Source: a virus. Taken from it: a stretch of DNA of 42,563 nucleotides. The stretch is from positions 1 through 42,563 of the IMG/VR virus record IMGVR_UViG_3300023478_000062; one strand, written 5' to 3'. A program made the translations under genes and the position numbers. Under the pieces are notes generated by a model. The model did no database searches. It saw nothing but the letters and a program-made list of their open reading frames with translations, and was not told where the DNA came from. Positions 16,270-23,245 of the stretch are shown here, in pieces; the first letter of the stretch is position 1, and each line of letters starts with the position of its first letter.

Positions 16270-17159
16270 AAATAGTAATATCGATATTTTGTCTAGCACG
16301 TGAAATCGATGAGTTAGAAAGAACCGTTACACAATTACGTAATAATATTCCATATTTAGAAAATCCAGATGAGTGGTATTTAGATGTAAAATTAAACGTA
16401 AGTGATGATATGGTTATTTGGAATGAATCTAGTTTACCAAAAGAATATTTTATAGAAAAATTTAAAACAATTGGTAAACATTGCGGATTTAAAAATGCAG
16501 TATTTAAAATTACAGATAAAATTAAAGGATGCGTATCACAACGTGCTGATACATTAAAAATATATAACACAGCAGATTATTTTATCTGGCTAGATACAGA
16601 TATAATTTTTTGTGATAGAACATTAGCATATTTTAAAACCGCTATTCAACAAACTATGGAAAAATATCCATACTCAATTATAACTCCTGAAATAGTTAGA
16701 GTTTGGGATTCTACTTGGGATTGTTTAGTGCATGATGATTTTATTAATAAACCATTAGATTATCAAAAAACTAATAATCCGTACATAGATAGTGGAATAA
16801 AAGGTAATATAACAATAGAAACCGTACATAATACTATTAAAAATCAACCTACATTTAAATTTGCAGGGGGGTGGTTCACTTGTATATCTGGTAAATTATT
16901 ACGTAGGATTGGAGTGCCAACCTCGCTTGGACATTATGGATTGGAGGATACTTTTATAATGTATGGTGCTGAAAAACTAGCACGGTTAAATCGAATAAAT
17001 CCCTATCAGTTTAAACTTAAAGGGTTAATTGTTTGTGAAAACTATCTATATCGCGATAGTAAATATATAACAAATAATCTAAAAAGTATTGATAGACGAG
17101 ATGAATTTAAAAAAATAGCGTATCAGCATTTTCAACAAGAATTAAATAATCTAAATTAA
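16266..17159 (+). CDS. Glycosyltransferase-like protein (GT-A, GT2/GT27-like)
   Basis: A 297-residue protein beginning MKIVISIFCLAREIDELERT. DYFIWLDTDIIFCDRTLAYF near residue 105-120 is a clear DTD motif, and FAGGWFTCISGKLLRRIGVP with GHYGLEDTFIMYG near 200-235 is the (G)W-G-ED acceptor-side motif of GT2/GT27-like enzymes. This is the strongest GT-A candidate of the run. It closes the glycan operon: its stop codon lies inside the terminator at 17148. Confidence 0.8.
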   Translation: MKIVISIFCLAREIDELERTVTQLRNNIPYLENPDEWYLDVKLNVSDDMVIWNESSLPKEYFIEKFKTIGKHCGFKNAVFKITDKIKGCVSQRADTLKIYNTADYFIWLDTDIIFCDRTLAYFKTAIQQTMEKYPYSIITPEIVRVWDSTWDCLVHDDFINKPLDYQKTNNPYIDSGIKGNITIETVHNTIKNQPTFKFAGGWFTCISGKLLRRIGVPTSLGHYGLEDTFIMYGAEKLARLNRINPYQFKLKGLIVCENYLYRDSKYITNNLKSIDRRDEFKKIAYQHFQQELNNLN

Positions 17160-17177
17160 ACATTTAGATTTTTTTTA
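17148..17177 (+). terminator. Intrinsic terminator of the glycan operon
   Basis: A 9-base stem (17148-17156 with 17162-17170), a 5-base loop and a T-rich run of more than 6 bases. The stem starts inside the last codons of the preceding gene, so the stop codon is at the loop. Confidence 0.8.
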
Positions 17178-17217
17178 TTTAATTAATTAAAATAATATAG
17201 TTATATTTACAAATTTT

Positions 17218-17225
17218 TATATTTA
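17218..17225 (+). promoter_or_regulatory. Promoter-like -7 box TATATTTA
   Basis: TATATTTA followed by TATGTAAC lies 22 bases before the start at 17248 and just after the operon terminator. It is one of at least eight copies of (T/A)ATATTTA upstream of short units in this window. A good -33 TTTG box is not visible here. Confidence 0.45.
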
Positions 17226-17247
17226 TATGTAACATAAAGCAATTAAA

Positions 17248-17514
17248 ATGAAATTTAATAATGTATATTTAACTGAAGCAATAAATGAACCACAGATTAT
17301 AAAGGATTTGAGATGGATTGTTAAACATAAACAAGCTAAACAAATAAAAGATCCCATTAGTAAAAAATCCGTTCGTGTTAATTTACTTACAGCAATTGCG
17401 ATAACAAACATATATGATAAAATTAGTAAACGAAATCAAAAGCAATATGTAACGGTTGGAATACCAAAAATGAAAAAAGTAGCAAATGATATAATAAAAG
17501 ACCAAAAATCATGA
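17248..17514 (+). CDS. Small hypothetical protein with capsid-targeting-like N-terminus
   Basis: An 88-residue basic protein (about a quarter Lys/Arg) that I do not recognise. MKFNNVYLTEAINEPQIIKD starts with the recurrent motif ending in L-T-E-A. The rest is helical: DLRWIVKHKQAKQIKD and NLLTAIAITNIYDKISKRN. A small basic protein with a removable leader would fit a DNA-associated internal head protein, but that is inference. It is alone behind its own promoter-like box. Confidence 0.6.
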   Translation: MKFNNVYLTEAINEPQIIKDLRWIVKHKQAKQIKDPISKKSVRVNLLTAIAITNIYDKISKRNQKQYVTVGIPKMKKVANDIIKDQKS

Positions 17515-17665
17515 AAACATAATATATAGTAAAAACTAACATAAAATTGGATAATTTGTGCGATTCCAATGGGACACCAACTCTTTAAATTTATTCAATG
17601 CACATTATAAAAATAAACTAAACTCACTAAATTAGAGTTGATAAAAAAAAGAAAGTTTTTTAAAT

Positions 17666-18340
17666 ATGAATACAGAAATTATAGTAGCCTTAATATCCGC
17701 TACTGCGGTTATTATTTCCGCCATTATTGCATACCGCGCTAATGTTAAAGTAAAAGCATTAATGTTACAACATCAAGTGTTATCTGATGAATCTTTAAAA
17801 CAAAAAAGTATAATACAAGACCGAGAATTTAAAATAGCAACATTAGATAAAATATTAAATTTACAATCATTTAACGAAATACAAGATAGCGTAAATAGGA
17901 TATTCGCAAAGACAAAAGCAGATAGATTTTTGATATTAATAGGAGTTAACGGAACAACTGACTTCAGATTAGTATCAGTAATATTTGAACAGCATAAAAA
18001 CACACAATATAAAGTTAATGCGTTAATACGATACCGTGATGTTGAAATAGATAATAATTATCGAAAATTGTTACGAGATACAGAACGTGAAGGTACAATA
18101 GATTTAAATATAAAGAAAATGCCAAATCAATTATTAAAAAACTTTTATACACTTGAAAATGTTAAATATTCAAAAATGAGATTTTTAAATAGAGAGCATT
18201 TAGATAAAAAAAATGATATTGTAATATTCAGTTCAGTTGCAACTCATATAGATGAAGATTGGACAGAACTAGAAAACACAATTATTAAAACTGAATACGA
18301 AGGTAGTATTATACATACAATAAAAACTTTTAGCTCTTAA
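17666..18340 (+). CDS. Membrane-anchored hypothetical protein with GAF-like region
   Basis: A 224-residue protein. Residues 3-22 (TEIIVALISATAVIISAIIA) form one membrane segment, followed by a helical, probably coiled region (to about 65) and a soluble domain. In that domain, RFLILIGVNGTTDFRLVSVI has the look of the first strands of a GAF-like ligand-binding fold, but no family can be assigned with certainty. The C-terminal part would face the cytoplasm if residue 1 is outside. The 151-base gap before it holds an inverted repeat AACTC...GAGTT (about 17624-17640) and nothing else that I recognise. Confidence 0.55.
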   Translation: MNTEIIVALISATAVIISAIIAYRANVKVKALMLQHQVLSDESLKQKSIIQDREFKIATLDKILNLQSFNEIQDSVNRIFAKTKADRFLILIGVNGTTDFRLVSVIFEQHKNTQYKVNALIRYRDVEIDNNYRKLLRDTEREGTIDLNIKKMPNQLLKNFYTLENVKYSKMRFLNREHLDKKNDIVIFSSVATHIDEDWTELENTIIKTEYEGSIIHTIKTFSS

Positions 18341-18345
18341 TATTT

Positions 18346-18555
18346 ATGGATAAATATAAAATCGAACATTTAAGTAATATTTATTTTAATAAAATTACTA
18401 AATGGTATGGTAGTTCTAAGCATCATGTATCTACACCTTATGTATTAATTGAAGATTCTCCGTATTCAGATGCAGATGATCCAGAATTGATTGCAGAATA
18501 TAAATTTTCAGAAAATGAAATTATTATATATTGGAAAAATTTTTACGAAAAATAA
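18346..18555 (+). CDS. Small hypothetical protein
   Basis: A 69-residue acidic protein, 5 bases after the membrane protein and probably coexpressed with it. A short core (STPYVLIEDSPYSDADDPEL) is flanked by aromatic segments (IYFNKITKWYG and IIIYWKNFYEK). No motif is recognised. Confidence 0.5.
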   Translation: MDKYKIEHLSNIYFNKITKWYGSSKHHVSTPYVLIEDSPYSDADDPELIAEYKFSENEIIIYWKNFYEK

Positions 18556-18562
18556 ATTTTTA

Positions 18563-18676
18563 TATATTTATATACAGTTAACTCACTCGAAGTTGGCATT
18601 GGGTATTAAAACACCGTAGAGAAATCATATTGGTTTCAAAAATGTTAGCCTCATTTTTATAAAAAAAGTTAAAATT
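18563..18676 (+). promoter_or_regulatory. Promoter-like box and long leader
   Basis: TATATTTA at 18563-18570 is followed by about 106 untranslated bases before the start at 18677. The leader contains ACTCACTC (about 18582), also present in the structured leader at 23870, followed by a GTTGGCATTGGGT stretch that can pair in part with the ACTC repeats. The leader may hold a regulatory RNA structure; this is weak evidence. Confidence 0.4.
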
Positions 18677-19513
18677 ATGCAAAATTATTCAAACAGCACT
18701 CAAACAGTGCAATTGCCTTCAGTAAATATCGCTGTTAACAACAACAGAAAAAAACGATATACCTCAACAAATTCAAAAACCCCAATTTACTATTTACACT
18801 CTGGCCAACAGTTTCAAATAGAACTATTTAATCCAACAACTGATATCATTAAAGCTATGATTTCTTTAAACGGTAAACCTATATCTGGCGGTGGACTTGT
18901 TTTAAAACCAGGTACACGTGTATTTTTAGATAGATACCTTGATTCGCCTAGAAAATTTAAATTTGAAACATATACCGTTAACGGTAATAATAAAACGGTT
19001 CAAAAGGCTATTGAAAATAATGGTAGTGTAACTGTAAAATTTTATAAACAATATATACCATTTAATAGTTATCCATGCATCACAACAAATTGTAATTCAA
19101 CGTGGACTACTAATTCTCCGTATTTATCAAGCCATATAACAAATTTTACTGGAAACTTAAATTATACTGATACTATTACTACAGATACAACTAATACTGT
19201 AAATTTTAGTTCAGTAAATAATATAAGTAATAGTAACCAATTATCAACTAAGTCTAGTAGCATTCTTTCGAAGAAAGCATCTAAAATAGAAACTGGAATG
19301 ATTGGTAAAGGTAGTGAATCAAACCAAAAATTTACAAATGTTCAATATGAATTTGAATATTTTCCATTTCATACAGTTAATTATAAAATATTACCAATTT
19401 CACAACAACAAATAACATCAGAAACTCTTAACATAACTAGATATTGCACTCAATGTGGAAGTAAAATTAAAAAACAATATAGATTTTGTCCAAAATGTGG
19501 TACTAAATGTTAA
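18677..19513 (+). CDS. Virion-like beta domain with C-terminal zinc ribbon
   Basis: A 278-residue protein with three parts. Residues about 35-105 (YYLHSGQQFQIELFNPTTDI, then LVLKPGTRVFLDRYLDSPRK) resemble a beta-sandwich domain found in large DNA virus and phage virion proteins. A Ser/Thr/Asn-rich low-complexity region (about 120-215) follows. The C-terminus is a zinc ribbon: YCTQCGSKIKKQYRFCPKCG with a final TKC, giving two CxxC pairs. The surface-like beta domain joined to an intracellular-type zinc ribbon is unusual. I infer a structural or host-takeover protein. Confidence 0.6.
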   Translation: MQNYSNSTQTVQLPSVNIAVNNNRKKRYTSTNSKTPIYYLHSGQQFQIELFNPTTDIIKAMISLNGKPISGGGLVLKPGTRVFLDRYLDSPRKFKFETYTVNGNNKTVQKAIENNGSVTVKFYKQYIPFNSYPCITTNCNSTWTTNSPYLSSHITNFTGNLNYTDTITTDTTNTVNFSSVNNISNSNQLSTKSSSILSKKASKIETGMIGKGSESNQKFTNVQYEFEYFPFHTVNYKILPISQQQITSETLNITRYCTQCGSKIKKQYRFCPKCGTKC

Positions 19514-19544
19514 AAAAATAAAATAGTAACAAACGAGTTAACTA

Positions 19545-19575
19545 ATAAAGAGGGAGCTCCCTCTTTATATTTTTT
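19545..19575 (+). terminator. Intrinsic terminator (perfect palindrome)
   Basis: A 24-base perfect palindrome, 19545-19568, centred on AGCT with GC-rich arms (GAGGGAG/CTCCCTC), followed by ATTTTTTA. Because of the palindrome it can work on both strands. It ends the preceding single-gene unit. Confidence 0.85.
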
Positions 19576-19576
19576 A

Positions 19577-19584
19577 TATATTTA
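19577..19584 (+). promoter_or_regulatory. Promoter-like -7 box TATATTTA
   Basis: This box directly follows the terminator, 23 bases before the start at 19608. The -33 region would lie within the terminator arm, so terminator and promoter overlap; no TTTG is present at the expected place. Confidence 0.45.
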
Positions 19585-19607
19585 TAAATGCTGACTAAAT
19601 TAAGAAT

Positions 19608-20135
19608 ATGATATCAAGAAGTTTATTTGTAAAAAACAAAAAATTAAGAATGCTTGAGTTTAACAATAATTTATTCAAGTCGCTTTCATACATTTATATA
19701 ACTCATAGTAACGGACCACGATTAAAATTAACTTTAGGCAAATATATAATGTACAAACCAACCTCAGATGATACAGTTGATTATTCAGTTATTCAAGATA
19801 TAAACGAATTAGTAAAATTAAAAAAAGTTACTAAAGTGCTTCGTAAATTATTACAATCTAGTGGAATAAATCCTATTTATATATTAGTAGTTCAATCTAC
19901 ACAACGATTAATACAACAATATTTAAAAGATATTGGTATCAATTCTAACAAAATAGTTCTAGCAGTATTAAATTCAACAACAGCAAAAGATGAAACAAAA
20001 TGGATCGAAACAATGATAGATGATAATGGTTATAATGAAATATATTTTGTTGATAATGATGATAAAAAGGTGAAAGCAATAAAACGAATATTACAAAATA
20101 AAGATGTTCGTTGGAAAATTCAACTTATAAAGTAG
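19608..20135 (+). CDS. HAD-family phosphatase fold with lost catalytic motif
   Basis: This 175-residue protein follows, strand by strand, the small HAD phosphatase common in large phages: first strand and catalytic loop, a conserved YxTHxNG-like turn (YITHSNGPRLKL), VTKVLRKLLQSSG, a motif II strand, then NEIYFVDNDDKKVKAIKRIL as motif IV. The catalytic loop, normally D-x-D-x-T-L, reads LEFNNNL here, so both Asp residues are gone; motif II, normally ILTAR-like, reads ILVVQST. Motif IV Asp residues remain. I infer a non-catalytic descendant kept for binding or structure. The N-terminus (MISRSLFVKNKK) lacks the targeting-like motif. Confidence 0.6.
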   Translation: MISRSLFVKNKKLRMLEFNNNLFKSLSYIYITHSNGPRLKLTLGKYIMYKPTSDDTVDYSVIQDINELVKLKKVTKVLRKLLQSSGINPIYILVVQSTQRLIQQYLKDIGINSNKIVLAVLNSTTAKDETKWIETMIDDNGYNEIYFVDNDDKKVKAIKRILQNKDVRWKIQLIK

Positions 20136-20151
20136 GTAAAGATTAATTTTA

Positions 20152-20159
20152 TATATTTA
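20152..20159 (+). promoter_or_regulatory. Promoter-like -7 box TATATTTA
   Basis: The box lies 5 bases before ATG 20165 and 8 before ATG 20168. If transcription starts about 7 bases downstream, the mRNA would be leaderless or begin at the second ATG. It probably drives the run of small genes to 21672. Confidence 0.45.
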
Positions 20160-20164
20160 TACGT

Positions 20165-20575
20165 ATGATGATAGGACTAAAACATTTAATAAGAGAAGCT
20201 ATGTTTGATAATACCCGTATTATTAAAATTGCTAAATCAACAAATAAAAGTGAGATTGCTAAAATTAGACAAGTTCTTAAAAATGCTGAATGGCCTGATA
20301 ATGAAATTAACGATGCAGTTAAACAAGCAAAAGAAAATATTAAAAAAGCTAAAGAATCATCACAAAAGAAATCTACTACAAAATGGAATAATAGAAGTTA
20401 TAATAAATGGATAAAAGACGTAGCATCAAACGGTGGTTCGAAGCACGCGGATGAAATGGCTAATAATGCCAAAAGTGAAAATGGATTAATAGATTATGGT
20501 AAGAAACAAATAAAGCAACAAGGCGGCACTGAAACCCCCTTAGAAAGAATACAATGGGATATAGAAACAATATGA
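20165..20575 (+). CDS. Small basic hypothetical protein with capsid-targeting-like N-terminus
   Basis: A 136-residue, Lys-rich helical protein. From the second ATG it reads MIGLKHLIREAMFDNTRIIK, matching the recurrent motif with I-R-E-A at residues 8-11. The middle is a charged helix (AVKQAKENIKKAKESSQKKS), then a KWNNRSYNKWIKDVASNGGS segment. There is no membrane segment and no enzyme motif. Its stop forms an ATGA overlap with the next gene. If the motif is a cleaved leader, cleavage after Glu would leave a basic DNA-binding protein; this is inference. Confidence 0.6.
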   Translation: MMIGLKHLIREAMFDNTRIIKIAKSTNKSEIAKIRQVLKNAEWPDNEINDAVKQAKENIKKAKESSQKKSTTKWNNRSYNKWIKDVASNGGSKHADEMANNAKSENGLIDYGKKQIKQQGGTETPLERIQWDIETI

Positions 20576-20796
20576 TACAATTAAAAAATTTAATATTAGA
20601 AGGCAGTAAAAATATAAAAGTTCTTATTAAAGGAAATAAAGATATACCAATATTATTTTCTGTATATGAATATAATGGAATTTTTACATTTTTACCAAAA
20701 ACAATGACAGAAACTGAAAAACTTGCAAAATATGATACTCATAATATTGTTCAATCTATTTTAAATTTATCAAAAATCTTAAAAAAATTGAAATAA
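20572..20796 (+). CDS. Small hypothetical protein with capsid-targeting-like N-terminus
   Basis: A 74-residue protein beginning MIQLKNLILEGSKNIKVLIK: the motif is complete with I-L-E-G at residues 8-11. The rest has short strands (IPILFSVYEYNGIFTFLPKT) and a C-terminal helix. I chose the ATG of the ATGA overlap at 20572 over an in-frame ATG at 20554, because that start reproduces the motif of its neighbours. Function unknown. Confidence 0.6.
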   Translation: MIQLKNLILEGSKNIKVLIKGNKDIPILFSVYEYNGIFTFLPKTMTETEKLAKYDTHNIVQSILNLSKILKKLK

Positions 20797-20798
20797 TT

Positions 20799-21089
20799 AT
20801 GATACATTTAAAAGATTTATTAAACGAAGCTCACGGCCCAAATCAAGCTAAATTGCATAAAATTATGAAAAATATACGTAAATATGAATCACCATATTCA
20901 GTTATTGTATTACAGAACAACAGGGTTATTAAACAAGAGATTGATATAAAAGATTGAGGATTAATCCCTGCGTATTATAGAGAATTAGCTAAAAAATATC
21001 CTAATTCTGAAATTAGAGGTGAAGATAATCAAGGTTTAGGCGTAATTAATAATAATTACATGATACCACCAAATATAAGAAAAAAATGA
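20799..21089 (+). pseudogene. Small gene with capsid-targeting-like N-terminus, interrupted by TGA
   Basis: The ATG at 20799 gives MIHLKDLLNEAHGPNQAKLH (motif L-N-E-A), open for 52 codons to TGA 20955-20957, then open 43 more codons to TGA 21087. Across the stop it reads DIKD-stop-GLIPAYYRELAKKY; a Trp there (TGG) would look natural. TGA is the normal stop of many genes in this window, so general TGA-to-Trp recoding is not supported. The second half is well formed (YPNSEIRGEDNQGLGVINNN), so the break is recent, an error or a readthrough site. It overlaps the next ATG (ATGA at 21086). Confidence 0.55.
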
Positions 21090-21159
21090 TAAAATTAAAA
21101 AAATTAGATTTTGAATATAAAAGTACTATGAATATTTTAAATTATTAGAAAGACCCATT

Positions 21160-21672
21160 ATGCCAAGTAAAAGTAAAGCGCAACAAAAGTTTTTTGGAAT
21201 TGTACACGGTGTACAAAAAGGTGAAATAAATCCAAACAAAGTATCAAAAAAAGTAAAAGATACTGCTAAAGAAATGAAACCAAAAGATGTGAAAGATTTT
21301 GCATCTACTAAACGCGCAAAACTACCAAACCGAATTAAACGAGAAATAATACAAAGATTAAAAGAATATCCTACAATAGATGGTCGTGATACAGCATTAC
21401 ATTCGCCTACCACTGCCTTATATAAAAAAGATTTTGGAGATAAAGTAAATTTTGATGTTAACGATTCAGGTCAGCCAGATTTAGACGAATACCTAGAAGA
21501 TTTTGGCAACGCGCGATATTCTGATAAGCATAGTATAAATCATATTATCCCTAAAAATTATGATGATGATGATGTAAACTTTAATCCCGATGGATCCGGC
21601 CAACCAGATTTAGATGAAAATAAAATTAAATTGTATAATATTAGTTTAGTAAATTTGATTCCTAAATTTTAA
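21160..21672 (+). CDS. DUF3008-like phage protein, probably with a frameshifted 5' end
   Basis: A 170-residue protein with MPSKSKAQQKFFGIVHGVQK and DVKDFASTKRAKLP, the signature of small DUF3008-like proteins found in phages. The C-terminal half has two copies of a VNF-(N/D)-x-(N/D)-GSGQPDLDE-like unit (21445-21489 and 21574-21618). Upstream, ATG 21086 gives MIKLKKLDFEYKSTMNILNY and stops at 21146. One extra A in the AAAA run near 21131 would join it as MIKLKKLDFEYKKYYEYF, then KLLERPI, to this ORF, making another member with a targeting-like start. Function unknown. Confidence 0.65.
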   Translation: MPSKSKAQQKFFGIVHGVQKGEINPNKVSKKVKDTAKEMKPKDVKDFASTKRAKLPNRIKREIIQRLKEYPTIDGRDTALHSPTTALYKKDFGDKVNFDVNDSGQPDLDEYLEDFGNARYSDKHSINHIIPKNYDDDDVNFNPDGSGQPDLDENKIKLYNISLVNLIPKF

Positions 21673-21706
21673 AATAATATTTAATTAGCAGAAACTAGGT
21701 ATATAT

Positions 21707-22189
21707 ATGACTAGAAGTGAAATTGAACACAATCTTAGACAATATTTTGAATATTTTGAATTAGTTGATAAACAAACATATGATAAATTTGGTGAAACAT
21801 CATGGCAATTTTTTGATACTGATACTTTACATTCATTATTAATACTTAGGAAAGGTATAGGTAAACCTTTTACTATTAATGATTGGTATTGGAATGGCAT
21901 GTATGATGAGCGCGGATTACGAACTAATACCAATGATATTTTATACACAAAAACTATAAACCACATATTATATTTATCAGGTCATGTACTTGGAAAAGCT
22001 TTTGATTTTAAAGTTAAAGGAATGAGTTCAGATGATGTAAGAGCATGGGCAGTTAAACATGCTGATTTATTTCCATGTAAATTACGATTTGAAAATATAA
22101 ATACTGCAACTGGAAAGACTATAACATGGGTGCACTTCGATACAAAATATGTAGAATCACACCCAACAGTTTATCTTTTTAATATTTAG
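21707..22189 (+). CDS. Endolysin, M15 family peptidase
   Basis: This protein probably cleaves peptidoglycan cross-links (D-Ala-D-Ala carboxypeptidase/endopeptidase type) at the end of infection. In 160 residues it has YLSGHVLGKAFDFKVKGMSS near 88-107, the S-x-H-x(2)-G-x-A-x-D zinc motif, and TITWVHFDTKYVE near 143, supplying the last His of the H-D-H set. No signal peptide is visible, so it depends on the holin-like protein next to it for export. Length is typical for a single-domain phage lysin. The 105-base gap that follows holds a promoter and palindrome. Confidence 0.85.
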   Translation: MTRSEIEHNLRQYFEYFELVDKQTYDKFGETSWQFFDTDTLHSLLILRKGIGKPFTINDWYWNGMYDERGLRTNTNDILYTKTINHILYLSGHVLGKAFDFKVKGMSSDDVRAWAVKHADLFPCKLRFENINTATGKTITWVHFDTKYVESHPTVYLFNI

Positions 22190-22224
22190 GAGTACATTTT
22201 TTGCACTAACATTTAATTTTTAAT

Positions 22225-22265
22225 AATATTTATAAAAAAGAATACAAGTATCATTCATGAATGAT
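22225..22265 (+). promoter_or_regulatory. Promoter-like box and 16-base palindrome
   Basis: AATATTTA (22225-22232) resembles the -7 box used elsewhere in the window. A perfect 16-base palindrome, ATCATTCATGAATGAT, lies at 22250-22265, about 10 bases after the expected transcription start. It could be an operator or a small hairpin upstream of the holin-like gene. Two-fold symmetry with no T-tract argues against a terminator. Confidence 0.45.
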
Positions 22266-22321
22266 TACTTTATAATAAAAATAGTTACACAATTATGAAA
22301 TTTAAAATTAAGGAGAATTTT

Positions 22322-22657
22322 ATGACATTTTGGGATATCTTTAAAGATACTAATACTATTAATGAAAAATCAGTAGTTGGCTTTATTTCTTTCGCAATAA
22401 TGGTAATTTATGCAATTATATCTATAATAAGTAGTATTCTTGGATATAATATACCTGTAAATAATACAATTTATAGTTCATTTGTAACAATAACACTAGG
22501 CAGTTTTGGTATATCAATGATAGGAAGTGCTGCTTCTAGCTACAAAAAATATCAACAACCTACAGATGCTACACCAACAATAAATTCCCCTAAAAAATAC
22601 AAAACAGATGAAGAAAAAGAATATGATGAATACAAAAAAGCTATAAATAGAGAATAA
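22322..22657 (+). CDS. Holin-like membrane protein
   Basis: A 111-residue protein with two membrane segments, VVGFISFAIMVIYAIISIIS (about 20-40) and YSSFVTITLGSFGISMIGSA (about 53-74), and a charged, disordered C-terminal tail. This is the topology of class II holin-like phage proteins, and it follows the M15 endolysin. The start at 22322 has AAGGAG 6 bases upstream, rare here; ATG 22295 in frame would add MKFKIKENF. The stop abuts the next start. A holin role is inferred from topology and position. Confidence 0.65.
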   Translation: MTFWDIFKDTNTINEKSVVGFISFAIMVIYAIISIISSILGYNIPVNNTIYSSFVTITLGSFGISMIGSAASSYKKYQQPTDATPTINSPKKYKTDEEKEYDEYKKAINRE

Positions 22658-23149
22658 ATGAAAGAAAAACAACTAGGCAGAGTTTTTTGGTTTATAGGAC
22701 AACCTACAACGGGAAAAACCACATTAGCTATAAAATTATATAATTTTTTAAGAACAGAAAAACGAAATTGGCGAAGAGATGTATTTCATATCGAAAGTGA
22801 TACTTTACGAGAGCTATATCAAAATAAAGATTATACTCAGCAAGGCCAAATAACTAATATTACCAACGCGCAAGCACTAACAGAATATTTGTATAGTAAC
22901 GGTTGCGATGTTGTCGTTTCATTAGTTACCCCTTATTTAGATTTAAGAGAAAAATTTAAAGAAAAACTTGGTGACAATATAGTTGAAATACTTATACACA
23001 GTTCAGAAAAACAAGATTGCGGTGAATATTTCGTTAAAAATTTTGAACATCCCGAATCTAATTTTATTGATATCGATATTACTAAAGGTTCTCCTACTGT
23101 TTCGTTTTCAAAATTAATAAATAATTTAATAAAAATAAATAAGATATAG
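22658..23149 (+). CDS. APS-kinase-like P-loop protein
   Basis: A 163-residue protein of the adenylylsulfate kinase-like P-loop group: RVFWFIGQPTTGKTTLAIKL gives the Walker A loop (GQPTTGKTT), FHIESDTLRELY replaces the LDGD-x-R substrate loop, and DVVVSLVTPYLDLREKF fits the V-S-x-x-x-P-Y-x-x-x-R segment. IHSSEKQDCGEYFVKNFEHP resembles the lid region of phage polynucleotide/nucleotide kinases. The substrate could be a nucleotide, sugar or phosphosulfate. It starts right after the holin-like gene but a lysis role is not implied. Confidence 0.7.
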   Translation: MKEKQLGRVFWFIGQPTTGKTTLAIKLYNFLRTEKRNWRRDVFHIESDTLRELYQNKDYTQQGQITNITNAQALTEYLYSNGCDVVVSLVTPYLDLREKFKEKLGDNIVEILIHSSEKQDCGEYFVKNFEHPESNFIDIDITKGSPTVSFSKLINNLIKINKI

Positions 23150-23157
23150 TAACGTAC

Positions 23158-23198
23158 ATTATGATTTAATAAATCTATATTAAAAAAATCATAATTTT
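23158..23198 (+). terminator. Possible A/T-rich terminator
   Basis: A 10-base stem (23158-23167 with 23186-23195) with an 18-base loop and three to four T residues after it. It has only two G-C pairs, so it would be weak. It separates the kinase gene from the HNH-like gene. Confidence 0.35.
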
Positions 23199-23245
23199 AT
23201 ACTCAAAAATTTATTATGACATACTTATAGTAAACTAATAGTACT

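Noticed and set aside
17624-17640. AACTC...GAGTT inverted repeat as a terminator
   Set aside because: The stem has only 5 pairs, and the following run is A-rich, not T-rich, so on the + strand it does not qualify.
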